A DNA stretch of 64,000 nt from Anoxybacillus tepidamans PS2 (GTDB lineage: Bacteria > Bacillota > Bacilli > Bacillales > Anoxybacillaceae), in the NCBI RefSeq assembly GCF_000620165.1, contig NZ_JHVN01000002.1:62001-126000 (forward strand), read 5' to 3'. Every line of letters begins with the position of its first letter. Positions within the stretch are counted from its first letter, which is position 1. Both the position numbers and the translations under genes were made by a program. The notes beneath the pieces are model-generated. The model was not told where the DNA came from and searched no databases. It worked only from the letters and a program-made list of their open reading frames with translations. Positions 43,726 through 53,553 of this stretch are shown in pieces.

Positions 43726-44058
43726 TTACCACCAAACAACAGTCATAAACGCCCAAATGGTTAAGAATGCAACGAGCACCCCGCCATAAATAAATAGAGC
43801 TGGAACTTCATGACCTTTATGACTCATATGCATAAAATAGTAGAGTTGAAACGCTACTTGCACAGCGGCAAGCAGTAAAATAAATGGCACTGAAAACCAG
43901 TGAGAAAACTCGTCATAACCGACTGCAAAAAAGGCAACTAACGTTAGTGCAATCATTAAAACAAATGAGATGACTTGGTGCTTCATTTCTTCAGCATTCT
44001 TTTTGCGACGGTATGCTAAATCCACGTTTGGGTTGCCTGTATTTGTATGATTTGCCAT
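43726..44058 (-). CDS. ctaF: Cytochrome caa3 oxidase subunit IV
   Basis: 110 residues with three membrane segments (about 31-50, 55-75 and 85-107). Small COX4-like subunit, including LYYFMHMSHKGHEVPALF. It stabilises the oxidase; no metal site. It lies four bases downstream of ctaE in ctaCDEF. Confidence 0.94.
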   Translation of the reverse strand: MANHTNTGNPNVDLAYRRKKNAEEMKHQVISFVLMIALTLVAFFAVGYDEFSHWFSVPFILLLAAVQVAFQLYYFMHMSHKGHEVPALFIYGGVLVAFLTIWAFMTVVWW

Positions 44059-44062
44059 ACAA

Positions 44063-44683
44063 TCACCCCACCATTCCCATTAGATATACAACGGTAAAAA
44101 TGAACACCCATACAACGTCAATAAAGTGCCAATATAAACTTGCTACGTAGAATTTTGGCGCGTTGTACAGATTTAATCCGCGCTTTGCATTGCGGATCAT
44201 TAACGTCAAAATCCACAGCAATCCGAATGCAACGTGACCTCCGTGTGTTCCAACCAATGTATAGAATGAAGAAGCAAAAGCGCTTTTCGTAAATACATGT
44301 CCTTCATGGACGTATTCATTAAACTCAAAAATCTCAAGTCCTAAGAAGCCTGCACCTAGCAGCACAGTAATCGCGAACCAAAGCTGCATTTTCTTAAAAT
44401 CAAAATTTTTCATGTGGTAAATTGCATACACGCTTGTCAAGCTACTCGTTAATAGAAGCATCGTTGCCACGAATACAAGCGGCATTCTAAACAATTCGTG
44501 TGCAGGTGGCCCGCCAGCTGTTTTATCTCTCAATGCCAAATAAGTAGCAAAGAGGGAGGCGAAGAGAACCGTCTCTCCCCCTAAGAATAACCAAAAACCT
44601 AAAAATTTATTTTTCCCTTCGAGGGTGGCTTTTTCAGGTGCTGCAGGAAATGTTTCCGCTGTTAATTTTTCTTCAGCATGCAT
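44063..44683 (-). CDS. ctaE: Cytochrome caa3 oxidase subunit III
   Basis: 206 residues, five membrane segments. COX3 motifs: KNKFLGFWLFLGGETVLFAS, FEFNEYVHEGHVFTKSAFAS, FYTLVGTHGGHVAFGLLWIL and YWHFIDVVWVFIFTVVYL. Helps proton uptake and stability of the core. Its ATG shares a base with the ctaD stop (TAATG), so translation is coupled. Confidence 0.97.
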   Translation of the reverse strand: MHAEEKLTAETFPAAPEKATLEGKNKFLGFWLFLGGETVLFASLFATYLALRDKTAGGPPAHELFRMPLVFVATMLLLTSSLTSVYAIYHMKNFDFKKMQLWFAITVLLGAGFLGLEIFEFNEYVHEGHVFTKSAFASSFYTLVGTHGGHVAFGLLWILTLMIRNAKRGLNLYNAPKFYVASLYWHFIDVVWVFIFTVVYLMGMVG

Positions 44684-46539
44684 TATGCCTTAACCCCCTT
44701 TTCTGCTTCCATAATTTCTTCTTTATGAATGTGGAAGCCGTGATCATCGATGACGGAACGTAAGAACATCGAACCAAGCGTAATTAACAATCCGCCGATT
44801 CCCACGAATAGCCCCCAAGAATGCTGATTATGGTACATAAAACCGAAGGCTGCAATAAATAAACCAAGCGAAATAACAAATGGCAAGATTGAAGAGTTAG
44901 GCATGTGAATATCGCCTAATGGTTCTGCAGGCGTTAAACCTTTTTTGCCTTCCATTTTTTCAATCCATAATGCATCCAATCCACGCACAAGTGGAGTTTG
45001 CGCAAAGTTGTATTCTGGCGGCGGAGAAGCGACAGCCCACTCAAGCGTACGGCCAACACCCCATGCGTCCGCTTCTGCTTTTTTCCCTTTAGCAGTTGTG
45101 ATGATAACGTTAACTAAAAGAATAATTGTGGCAGCTGCCATGAAAAAGGCACCTACTGTACTAATTAAGTTTCCTGTTTCAAATCCTTGACCAGGCAAAT
45201 ACGTAAAGACGCGACGTGGCATCCCCATTAAACCAAGGAAATGCTGGATAAAGAATGTTAAATGGAATCCGATTAAGAACAACCAGAACGTAGTTTTACC
45301 AAGTGCTTCATTTAACATTTTCCCAAACATTTTTGGCCACCAATAGTGAACACCAGCTAGGAGCGCAAAGACAACCCCACCTACGATTACGTAGTGGAAA
45401 TGCGCTACAACGAAATAGCTATCATGATATTGATAGTCAGCTGCTGCCGCAGCGTTCATAACCCCTGTAACGCCACCCATAACGAACGATGGGATAAACG
45501 CTACTGCATACAGCATTGGTGTTGTGAAGCGAATGTTTCCGCCCCACATTGTAAAGAGCCAGTTAAAGATTTTGATACCTGTTGGCACCGCAATCGCCAT
45601 TGTAGCCACTGCGAAAATGGCATTAGCAATTGGCCCCATACCGGTTGTGAACATGTGGTGCGCCCACACCATGAATCCTAAAAATCCGATCAATACTGTC
45701 GCAAATACCATTGAAGAATATCCAAACAAACGTTTTTTCGAGAACGTTGCAAAAATTTCCGAGAAAATACCGAATGCCGGCAACACTAAAATGTACACTT
45801 CTGGGTGACCAAAAATCCAGAATAAGTGCTCCCAAATAATCGTGTTACCGCCTTGCGCCGGATGGAAGAAGTTACCTCCGAATAAACGGTCCATCATCAT
45901 GAATACTAAACCGACAGTAAGCGGAGGAAACGCAAATAAAATTAGCGCAGACGTAACAAATGATGCCCAAGTAAACATCGGCATGCGCATATACGTCATT
46001 CCAGGTGCGCGCATGTTAATAATTGTAACTAGGAAGTTAATACCACCCATTAACGTACCAAAACCTGAAATCTGCAGCCCTAGTACATAAAAGTCGATAC
46101 CGTGTCCTGGCGACTCAAGCGATAAAGACGCATACGAAGTCCAACCTGCATCAGGCGCTCCACCTAAAAACCAAGAACAGTTGAGGAACACTCCTCCGAA
46201 AAAGAACAACCAGAAACCTAATGCGTTCAAAAATGGAAACGCAACGTCGCGCGCCCCAATTTGAATCGGCACAACCGCATTCATCATCGCAAAAATGAGC
46301 GGCATCGCAGCCAAGAAAATCATCGTTGTACCGTGCATTGTCAACACTTGGTTATACAGACCGCCAACTAAAAAGTCGTTGTTCGGCTTAGCAAGCTGAA
46401 TACGAATAAATAGAGCTTCAAGACCACCGACAAGAAAGAAAAAGCCACCGGCAATCAAGTAAAGAATGGCGATTTTCTTGTGGTCGACCGTCGTAAGGTA
46501 GTCCCAAATTACGCTCTTTTTGCGAGCTACTGTACTCAC
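44683..46539 (-). CDS. ctaD: Cytochrome caa3 oxidase subunit I
   Basis: 618 residues with about 12-14 membrane segments. Carries heme a, heme a3 and CuB: the low-spin heme His in LTMHGTTMIFL, the CuB ligands in WIFGHPEVYILVLP (His-Pro-Glu-Val-Tyr) and VWAHHMFTTG, and heme a3/a His residues in FVVAHFHYVIVGGVVF. It reduces oxygen to water and pumps protons. The HPEVY tyrosine for the His-Tyr crosslink is present. Flanked by ctaC upstream and ctaE downstream. Confidence 0.98.
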   Translation of the reverse strand: MSTVARKKSVIWDYLTTVDHKKIAILYLIAGGFFFLVGGLEALFIRIQLAKPNNDFLVGGLYNQVLTMHGTTMIFLAAMPLIFAMMNAVVPIQIGARDVAFPFLNALGFWLFFFGGVFLNCSWFLGGAPDAGWTSYASLSLESPGHGIDFYVLGLQISGFGTLMGGINFLVTIINMRAPGMTYMRMPMFTWASFVTSALILFAFPPLTVGLVFMMMDRLFGGNFFHPAQGGNTIIWEHLFWIFGHPEVYILVLPAFGIFSEIFATFSKKRLFGYSSMVFATVLIGFLGFMVWAHHMFTTGMGPIANAIFAVATMAIAVPTGIKIFNWLFTMWGGNIRFTTPMLYAVAFIPSFVMGGVTGVMNAAAAADYQYHDSYFVVAHFHYVIVGGVVFALLAGVHYWWPKMFGKMLNEALGKTTFWLFLIGFHLTFFIQHFLGLMGMPRRVFTYLPGQGFETGNLISTVGAFFMAAATIILLVNVIITTAKGKKAEADAWGVGRTLEWAVASPPPEYNFAQTPLVRGLDALWIEKMEGKKGLTPAEPLGDIHMPNSSILPFVISLGLFIAAFGFMYHNQHSWGLFVGIGGLLITLGSMFLRSVIDDHGFHIHKEEIMEAEKGVKA

Positions 46540-46574
46540 GATTTAACCTCCCTTTTTGATATAAATCCCCTGAA

Positions 46575-47642
46575 TTATTCCACTTTCAAGCTCATTAAAT
46601 ATTTCGTTAACGCGTTAATTTGATCGTCAGTCAAATTGCCATATGTACCTGCCATTTTGTTGCCAGGTTTCACGCTGTTAGGATCTTTTAACCATTTCTT
46701 TAAGTTTTCTTCGTTATGTTCTAAAATGCCGGCAATGCGAGTGCGATCGCCAAAGTTAGCTAAGTTTGGTGCTGTACGCGCTTGCTCCGGACGCTTATCC
46801 ACTGGAGTTACAGCATGGCAACCGATACAGCTTTTATTAAAGATTGCTTCCCCTTCTTTTGCAACTGAGTCCGTAACAACTGGTTTTGCATTTTTCATTT
46901 TCTCTACCCATTGATCGAACTCTTTTCTAGGAAGCGGTTTTACTTTGAAGTCCATTAAAGCATGAGACGGCCCACAGAGCTCCGCACATTTTCCGTAGAA
47001 AATGCCTCCTGCTTTGTCTGCTGCTTTTTGGTCAAACTCTAACCAAAATTGGTTTTTGTTATCAGTGTTCGTATCCATTTTTCCGCCAACCGCCGGAATC
47101 CAGAAAGAGTGCTTCACATCAGAAGCCTTCAAATTAAAGTAGACACGTTCATTCGTAGGAACGACTAACTCTTGGCTTGTGATAATGCCATAGTCAGGGT
47201 ATTCAAACTCCCACCAATACAGATTTGCGCGTACATTAACAACGACTGTGTGTTTATCGCGCTTTTCTTTATTCATTGGCTTTACATCAGAAAGTTTAAA
47301 CGTCGCTGAAACGGTCGGAACCGCCAAAATAAGAAGAAGAATAATTGGAATGACAGTCCAAATAATTTCTAGCGTGTGGCTTCCTTCCACTTGCTTTGGA
47401 ATTTTCTTTTCTTCGCCTTTACGTTGCCGGAAACGAATGACAACATAGACGAAGATAATTGTTACAACAACAATAACAAGAACCATGATGGCTGTGCTTA
47501 GCAGCATAAGTGAATACTGCATATCTGCTACTTCACCGGCTGGTTGCAGCGTCGATAAAAACGGCTTGCCACAACCGGCTAATAGAAGCGCCATTACGCT
47601 AAAAAGAGAAAATAAGCGCCAATTAAGTAGCCATTTCTTCAT
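46575..47642 (-). CDS. ctaC: Cytochrome caa3 oxidase subunit II with fused cytochrome c
   Basis: 355 residues. A lipoprotein signal (LFSVMALLLAGC) is followed by two membrane segments, the cupredoxin domain with CuA ligands (KHSFWIPAVGG; GKCAELCGPSHALMDF) and a C-terminal cytochrome c domain with CIGCH (about 273-277) and Met in GNKMAGTYG. This fusion defines caa3-type oxidases. It takes electrons from cytochrome c on the outer face. First gene of ctaCDEF. Confidence 0.98.
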   Translation of the reverse strand: MKKWLLNWRLFSLFSVMALLLAGCGKPFLSTLQPAGEVADMQYSLMLLSTAIMVLVIVVVTIIFVYVVIRFRQRKGEEKKIPKQVEGSHTLEIIWTVIPIILLLILAVPTVSATFKLSDVKPMNKEKRDKHTVVVNVRANLYWWEFEYPDYGIITSQELVVPTNERVYFNLKASDVKHSFWIPAVGGKMDTNTDNKNQFWLEFDQKAADKAGGIFYGKCAELCGPSHALMDFKVKPLPRKEFDQWVEKMKNAKPVVTDSVAKEGEAIFNKSCIGCHAVTPVDKRPEQARTAPNLANFGDRTRIAGILEHNEENLKKWLKDPNSVKPGNKMAGTYGNLTDDQINALTKYLMSLKVE

Positions 47643-47684
47643 AGCCTAATCAAACCCCTCTTTCAATTTTGAATAAAGTATATA

Positions 47685-47716
47685 AATTCTTTCTCTATAT
47701 TAATGTAGAAAGAATT
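47685..47716. terminator. AT-rich inverted repeat between ctaB and ctaC
   Basis: AATTCTTTCT (47685-47694) pairs with AGAAAGAATT (47707-47716), a perfect 10-bp stem with a 12-nt loop, nine bases after the ctaB stop. It may be a weak ctaB terminator or a control site for ctaC; no strong T-run follows. Confidence 0.4.
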
Positions 47717-47725
47717 GTAAACACA

Positions 47726-48643
47726 TTAGTCAATGGCTGAAATCACCATAGCAACAAATAAAATAGTTAAATAATTTAACGAATAAACAAACATCCATTT
47801 TGCCCATTTTAAATCGTCTTTCATTTTAAAGCCATAAAGCCCTAACGCAAGCCATCCTACATTCAATAAAGTAGCAATAACAAGAAACAGTTTGCCTAAA
47901 GAAAATAAATAAAACGGCAGCGGCAACAAACAAGCAATCCACACAACAATCTGCCGCTTTGTAACCGAAAAACCATGGACAACAGGCAACATTGGAATGC
48001 CTGCCGCACGATACTCTTCACATCGCTTCATCGCAAGCGCCAAGAAATGTGGCGGTTGCCATAAAAACATCAACAAGAATAAAACGAGCGGAACAATATG
48101 AAAATTCGGATCAACGGCTGTCCAACCGATCACAGGCGGGACCGCGCCGGAGATGCTTCCAATCACTGTGTTTAATGTATTGCTCCGCTTCGACCACATA
48201 GTATATAAAAACACATATGTGACGACGCCGATTAAGCCAACAATAGCTGCTGTGACCGTTGTCATGAGCAAGCTAAGCGTTCCGACAACAGTAAGCAAAA
48301 TACCAAGCCACAAGACCCGCTTCGGTTCCATCGTCCCTTTTACAGTCGGTCTTGTTTTTGTTCGCTCCATTAAATGATCAATATCACGATCAATAAAATT
48401 ATTTATGCTACAAGCGCCAGCAATAATAAGAGCTGAGCCAAAAAGAGTAAAAAAGACGGTTTGAAGATTCTCGAGGAATCCTTCTCCCATAAAATAAAAC
48501 GCAAGCCATAATCCCGTAAACGTCGTAATTAAATTCGAGTTCACAATGCCGATTTTTATAACAGAAAGAAAATCTTTCCATACACTCGTCAATTGTACAC
48601 TTTGAACTTCTTCACGAGTTTGAGTGGCCGCTTCATTTGCCAT
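47726..48643 (-). CDS. ctaB: Protoheme IX farnesyltransferase (heme O synthase)
   Basis: About 305 residues, UbiA-type prenyltransferase with seven to nine membrane helices. It attaches farnesyl diphosphate to heme B to give heme O. Aspartate motifs [12 protein letters not shown] (about 89-100) and the second loop with [14 protein letters not shown] are present. ATG 48643 or 48646 follow AAGGAGGAATCA; the start beginning MANEAA matches the family. Divergent from ctaA across a 422-base region; upstream of ctaC. Confidence 0.96.
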   Translation of the reverse strand: MANEAATQTREEVQSVQLTSVWKDFLSVIKIGIVNSNLITTFTGLWLAFYFMGEGFLENLQTVFFTLFGSALIIAGACSINNFIDRDIDHLMERTKTRPTVKGTMEPKRVLWLGILLTVVGTLSLLMTTVTAAIVGLIGVVTYVFLYTMWSKRSNTLNTVIGSISGAVPPVIGWTAVDPNFHIVPLVLFLLMFLWQPPHFLALAMKRCEEYRAAGIPMLPVVHGFSVTKRQIVVWIACLLPLPFYLFSLGKLFLVIATLLNVGWLALGLYGFKMKDDLKWAKWMFVYSLNYLTILFVAMVISAID

Positions 48644-49065
48644 CATTGATTCCTCCTTCATTCCCCGCTCCACACTCGGAGTAACAGGCCACATGAATAC
48701 GTTTACAAGCACTCATCAATATCTTAACGTATTTTAACACATTTTTAATCGTTATTCCTTTCTTTATAATATTAAATCACATTTTTTTAGCGAATTGTGA
48801 ACTTTTTTTGGATAATTTGTGTCAAATTTTTGACTAAAATGTTGCCCCTTGTATATGCCCATTAATATTTCTAGCAAACTCCCGCGCAACATTCAACATT
48901 TTTTGCAGAAATAAGCATTTATTTGTTTTCCACTTTGAATATGTTATAAAATAATGTTGCTCATTGTCGAAATTGCTCGATCTGCTTATTTCGTGTAAGA
49001 TAAACATATACTTTACTAGATTATTGACAAAATCAATACTTTCCAATACAAGTAGGTGAAGAATT
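48644..49065. other. Divergent ctaB/ctaA control region
   Basis: A 422-base AT-rich region that must contain promoters for both heme A genes. Stretches such as AATTGTGAAC (near 48791) and ATTTGTGTCAAA (near 48816) resemble the TTTGTGAAT-like sites reported for ResD, which controls these genes in B. subtilis, but the matches are short and I cannot assign promoters with confidence. No gene is supported here. Confidence 0.4.
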
Positions 49066-50013
49066 TTGCAACGTTCTTTAAAATGGTTTGCTTTAGCAAC
49101 GACAATTGCGATGCTGTTTGTGTTAATTGGTGGAGCGCTAGTGACAAAGACGGGATCTGGAATGGGATGTGGACGTTCTTGGCCGCTTTGTCAAGGTGAG
49201 ATCATTCCGTCGAACATCACTCCAGAGCTTGTGATAGAATTAAGCCACCGTCTAGTTTCAGGTCTGGCGGGATTCTTGGTGCTTGCCTTGTCGATTTGGT
49301 CATGGCGGGCAATCGGGCATATTCGTGAAACGAAGTTTTTGGCGAGCGTTTCATTTATTTTTCTTGTCCTCCAAGGTCTTATCGGCGCAGCCGCTGTTGT
49401 ATGGGGGCAGTCTGATTTTGTGCTGGCCTTGCATTTTGGCATTTCTCTTATATCGTTTGCTTCGGTTTTTTTATTAACACTTCTTATTTTTGAAATCGAT
49501 AAAAAATTCGACGCTCAGTCATTAGTTATTGACAGCAAGATGAAAATGCACATTTACGGTATAATCTCTTATTGTTATATTGTCGTCTATACGGGGGCGC
49601 TCGTTCGACACAAACATGCGAGCCTAGCATGTCCTAGCTGGCCGCTCTGTTCTAATACACGCCCTTTTCCTATGCAACTCCATGAATGGATTCAAATGGG
49701 CCATCGCCTTGCAGCGGGGTTAATTATCGTTTGGATTTTCATAGCAACAATTCGTGCAATTAAATATCATAAACATCAACGGGTGATTTACTGGGGATGG
49801 ATCGCCGCTCTCGTTCTCGTTTTATTGCAGATGGCAACCGGTGCGCTGGCCGTCTTTACACAGTTAAACTTATATATCGCTCTAGCCCATGCCTTTTTCA
49901 TCTCGTGCTTATTCGGCGTGCTTAGTTATTTGTTATTGCTTGCGGTGCGAAGCAAACAAAACGAACAGCTCTCACGACAACTTGAACATCATACACACGC
50001 TCTTGTTAAATAG
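49066..50013 (+). CDS. ctaA: Heme A synthase
   Basis: 315 residues, eight membrane helices in two four-helix halves. It oxidises the C8 methyl of heme O to a formyl group to give heme A. Paired Cys motifs CGRSWPLC (about 35-42) and CPSWPLC (about 187-193) and His residues in [29 protein letters not shown] and ALAHAFF are as in the Bacillus enzymes. The start is TTG at 49066, eight bases after AGGTGA. Divergent from ctaB; converges on pycA over a strong terminator. Confidence 0.96.
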   Translation: MQRSLKWFALATTIAMLFVLIGGALVTKTGSGMGCGRSWPLCQGEIIPSNITPELVIELSHRLVSGLAGFLVLALSIWSWRAIGHIRETKFLASVSFIFLVLQGLIGAAAVVWGQSDFVLALHFGISLISFASVFLLTLLIFEIDKKFDAQSLVIDSKMKMHIYGIISYCYIVVYTGALVRHKHASLACPSWPLCSNTRPFPMQLHEWIQMGHRLAAGLIIVWIFIATIRAIKYHKHQRVIYWGWIAALVLVLLQMATGALAVFTQLNLYIALAHAFFISCLFGVLSYLLLLAVRSKQNEQLSRQLEHHTHALVK

Positions 50014-50042
50014 AAAAGCGCTAGGATTTCTCCTAGCGCTTT
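50014..50042. terminator. Bidirectional terminator between ctaA and pycA
   Basis: AAAAGCGCTAGGA (50014-50026) pairs with TCCTAGCGCTTT (50031-50042), 12 bp, loop TTTC, just after the ctaA stop and before the pycA stop. Confidence 0.92.
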
Positions 50043-50045
50043 ATT

Positions 50046-53000
50046 TTATTTCGTTAACTCAATGAGCAAATCGCCCGCCTGAATCGCATCTCCATTTTTC
50101 ACATAAATATCTTTGACGATTCCCGAAAACGGCGCCTGCACCGTTGTTTCCATTTTCATCGCTTCTGTAATCATTAAATGATCGCCTTTGTTCACCTTTT
50201 CACCTGATTCTACGAGCACTTTCACAACCGTTCCAGGCATCGTGGCCGCAATGTGGTTCGGATTGTTTTTATCAGCTTTAATTCGCTCGACAACTGCCGA
50301 CTTAATGCTTTCATCGCGAATGATAACTTCACGCGGCTGGCCGTTTAATTCGAAATAAACGACCCGTGTGCCATCGGCTTGCGGCTGACCGATTGCCACT
50401 AATTTCACGATTAATGTTTTTCCTTTTTCGATTTCGACTTCAATTTCTTCTCCAAGTCTCATGCCGTAAAGGAACGTTGGGGTATCAAGAACAGAGATAT
50501 CGCCGAATTTTTCAACCGTCTGCGTATACTCTAGGAATACTTTAGGATAAAGAGCGTAAGCAATCGCATCAAAATCAGTTGCTTCCCTTCCTAGCGTATG
50601 GAACAGTTCTTCTTTAATTTTGCCGAAATCAACTGGTTCGAGCAATTCCCCTGGTCTGACTGTGATCGGTTCGCGCCCTTTTAAAATAATGCGCTGCAGC
50701 TCTTTCGGGAACCCGCCCGGCGTTTGTCCTAAATATCCTTCAAACAATTCCACAACGGAATCCGGGAAGTCAAGCGTCTCTCCCCGCTCATAAATATCTT
50801 GTTCCGTTAAATTATTTTGCACCATATAAAGCGCCATATCTCCCACTACTTTAGATGAAGGAGTTACTTTGACAATATCGCCAAACAAGTCGTTGACGCG
50901 CCGATACATTTCTTTTACTTCATCCCAGCGATCGCCAAGCCCTACTGCTTTCGCTTGCTGCTGTAAGTTGCTATATTGTCCCCCTGGCATTTCATGCATA
51001 TACACTTCCGTATGCGGAGCATTCATGCCACTTTCAAACTCTTGGTAAAACTTGCGTACATCTTCCCAATAGCGAGAAAGCTGTTCAAGCCCTTGGATAT
51101 CAACGAGCGGAGCGCGCTCTGTTCCTTCTAATGCATAATAAAGCGTATTGGCACTTGGCTGCGATGTTAGTCCAGCCATCGAACTAATCGCTACATCAAC
51201 AATGTCAACGCCCGCTTCGATCGCTTTTGCATACATATAAATACCGTTGCCGCTCGTATCATGCGTATGAAGATGAATCGGAATATCGACTGTTTCTTTT
51301 AAAGCGGAAATGAGTATATACGCTGCTTGCGGCTTCAATAGTCCAGCCATATCTTTAATCGCCAAAATATGTGCGCCTGCTGCTTCCAGTTCTTTTGCCA
51401 ACGCTTTATAATATTCAAGATTATATTTTGGACGGGCAGGGTCTAAAATGTCTCCTGTATAGCAAATAGCAGCTTCCGCCACTTTTCCTGTTTGTTTCAC
51501 AGCATCAATGGCAACAGTCATTCCCTTGACCCAGTTTAAGCTGTCAAAAATGCGGAAAACATCGATGCCAGCGTGCGCTGACTTCTCAACAAATTCTTGA
51601 ATGACGTTATCTGGATAGTTTTTGTAACCAACCGCATTAGCAGAGCGAAGCAACATTTGGAATAGGACATTTGGAACCCGCTTGCGCAACTTCAACAAGC
51701 GATCCCATGGATCTTCCTTCAAGAAACGATAGGCGACATCAAACGTTGCTCCTCCCCACATCTCAAGGGAGAACAAATTCGGCAACAGCCGGACCGTCGG
51801 TTCAGCAATATGCACTAGATCCGTTGTACGAACACGAGTGGCAAGCAGCGATTGGTGAGCGTCACGGAATGTCGTATCGGTTAAAAGCACCCGATTTTGC
51901 TCTTGAATCCAGGCTACGAGCCCTTCAGCCCCTTTTTCGTCTAAAATTTGCTTCGTGCCGCTAGCAATTGGCTTTGAATCGTCCATTTTCGGAATGCGCG
52001 GCTTTTCAAACACCGGTTTTTTCTTCTTGCCTATGCCTGGGAATCCGTTGACCGTCACATTGCCGATGTATGTGAGCATCTTCGTTCCGCGGTCTTTCCG
52101 TTTCGGAAACACGAACAATTCCGGCGTCGTATCGATAAACGACGTATCATACTCCCCTGATAAAAACTTTGGATGCTGCACGACGTTTTCTAAAAACGGA
52201 ATGTTCGTTTTAATGCCGCGAATGCGGAACTCGCGCAAGTTGCGGAGCATTTTCCGCGCTGCTTGTTCGAATGTTAACGCCCATGTGGATAATTTCACAA
52301 GCAACGAGTCGTAATATGGTGTAATGACCGCTCCTTGGAACCCGTTTCCGGCATCTAAGCGCACACCAAAGCCACCGCCTGAACGGTACGCCATAATTTT
52401 TCCAGTATCAGGCATAAAGTTATTTAGCGGATCTTCGGTCGTTACACGCGACTGAATCGCATATCCATTAATTCGAATATCTTCTTGTGCTGGAATTCCA
52501 ACTTGTTCACTATGAAGCGTGTGCCCTTCCGCTATTAAAATTTGTGACTGCACAATATCGATACCTGTGACCATTTCCGTAATCGTGTGCTCTACTTGAA
52601 TGCGCGGATTGACTTCTATGAAATAAAACTGATCCCCTGAAACGAGAAACTCAACCGTTCCCGCATTGACATACCCGACGTTTTTCATCAGTTTGACCGC
52701 TGCTTCACAAATGTCTCGGCGCAGCGCATCCGACAACGAGACGCTCGGAGCTACCTCAACAACCTTCTGATGGCGGCGTTGCACAGAGCAATCTCTATCG
52801 TATAGATGAACAATGTTTCCAGCGTAATCGCCCAAAATTTGAACTTCAATATGCTTCGGCTTTTCAATCAGCTTTTCAACATACACATCTTCGCTTCCAA
52901 ACGCCGCTTTTGCTTCTGATTTTGCTCGCTCATACGCTTCTTTCACTTCCGCCTTTGAGCGGACGATGCGCATGCCGCGACCGCCGCCGCCTAAAGCTGC

Positions 53001-53489
53001 TTTAATAATAATCGGATACCCATATTTCTCGCCAAAACGAACGACTTCTTCTAAACTATGTGCCGGACCATCGCTTCCCGGAATGACGGGAATTCCGGCT
53101 AACTCCGCTTGATGGCGAGCTTTTACTTTATCACCGAACATGTCCAAATGCTCTTCGTTCGGTCCGATGAAAATGATGCCTTCCTCAACGCATCGTTTCG
53201 CAAATTGAATATTTTCTGAAAGGAATCCATATCCTGGATGAATCGCATCAACATCATGCGCTTTTGCAATTTCAATGATCCCTTCGATATCTAGGTAAGC
53301 TTCAATTGGCTTTTTTCCTTCGCCAACTAAATACGCTTCATCCGCCTTATATCGGTGATAAGAGCCGGCATCCTCTTTAGAATAAATAGCAACAGTACGA
53401 ATGCCTAGCTCATTGCAGGCACGAAAGACGCGAATTGCGATTTCGCCGCGGTTTGCAACTAATACTTTGTTAATTCGACGTGTTTTCAT
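50046..53489 (-). CDS. pycA: Pyruvate carboxylase
   Basis: 1147 residues, full length. Converts pyruvate, bicarbonate and ATP to oxaloacetate, feeding the TCA cycle. Biotin carboxylase domain 1-455 (LVANRGEIAIRVFRA; GGGGRGMRIV; EVNPRIQVEHT), carboxyltransferase domain about 530-830 (TDTTFRDAHQSLLATRVRT; metal His in IHLHTHDTSGNG), allosteric/PC domain, then the biotinyl domain with ITEAMKMETTVQAP (biotin Lys about 1112). Acetyl-CoA usually activates this type. Between ctaA and ftsW, as in B. subtilis. Confidence 0.98.
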   Translation of the reverse strand: MKTRRINKVLVANRGEIAIRVFRACNELGIRTVAIYSKEDAGSYHRYKADEAYLVGEGKKPIEAYLDIEGIIEIAKAHDVDAIHPGYGFLSENIQFAKRCVEEGIIFIGPNEEHLDMFGDKVKARHQAELAGIPVIPGSDGPAHSLEEVVRFGEKYGYPIIIKAALGGGGRGMRIVRSKAEVKEAYERAKSEAKAAFGSEDVYVEKLIEKPKHIEVQILGDYAGNIVHLYDRDCSVQRRHQKVVEVAPSVSLSDALRRDICEAAVKLMKNVGYVNAGTVEFLVSGDQFYFIEVNPRIQVEHTITEMVTGIDIVQSQILIAEGHTLHSEQVGIPAQEDIRINGYAIQSRVTTEDPLNNFMPDTGKIMAYRSGGGFGVRLDAGNGFQGAVITPYYDSLLVKLSTWALTFEQAARKMLRNLREFRIRGIKTNIPFLENVVQHPKFLSGEYDTSFIDTTPELFVFPKRKDRGTKMLTYIGNVTVNGFPGIGKKKKPVFEKPRIPKMDDSKPIASGTKQILDEKGAEGLVAWIQEQNRVLLTDTTFRDAHQSLLATRVRTTDLVHIAEPTVRLLPNLFSLEMWGGATFDVAYRFLKEDPWDRLLKLRKRVPNVLFQMLLRSANAVGYKNYPDNVIQEFVEKSAHAGIDVFRIFDSLNWVKGMTVAIDAVKQTGKVAEAAICYTGDILDPARPKYNLEYYKALAKELEAAGAHILAIKDMAGLLKPQAAYILISALKETVDIPIHLHTHDTSGNGIYMYAKAIEAGVDIVDVAISSMAGLTSQPSANTLYYALEGTERAPLVDIQGLEQLSRYWEDVRKFYQEFESGMNAPHTEVYMHEMPGGQYSNLQQQAKAVGLGDRWDEVKEMYRRVNDLFGDIVKVTPSSKVVGDMALYMVQNNLTEQDIYERGETLDFPDSVVELFEGYLGQTPGGFPKELQRIILKGREPITVRPGELLEPVDFGKIKEELFHTLGREATDFDAIAYALYPKVFLEYTQTVEKFGDISVLDTPTFLYGMRLGEEIEVEIEKGKTLIVKLVAIGQPQADGTRVVYFELNGQPREVIIRDESIKSAVVERIKADKNNPNHIAATMPGTVVKVLVESGEKVNKGDHLMITEAMKMETTVQAPFSGIVKDIYVKNGDAIQAGDLLIELTK

Positions 53490-53553
53490 CTTTTATTCCT
53501 CTCCTCCTTTCTAATAAAACTATAATGGTTTTGTAAATTTGTAAATATGCTTT

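Noticed and set aside
49024-49052. TTGACA with AT-rich -10 directly before ctaA
   Set aside because: The implied start would fall within or after the ctaA ribosome site, so it cannot serve ctaA.
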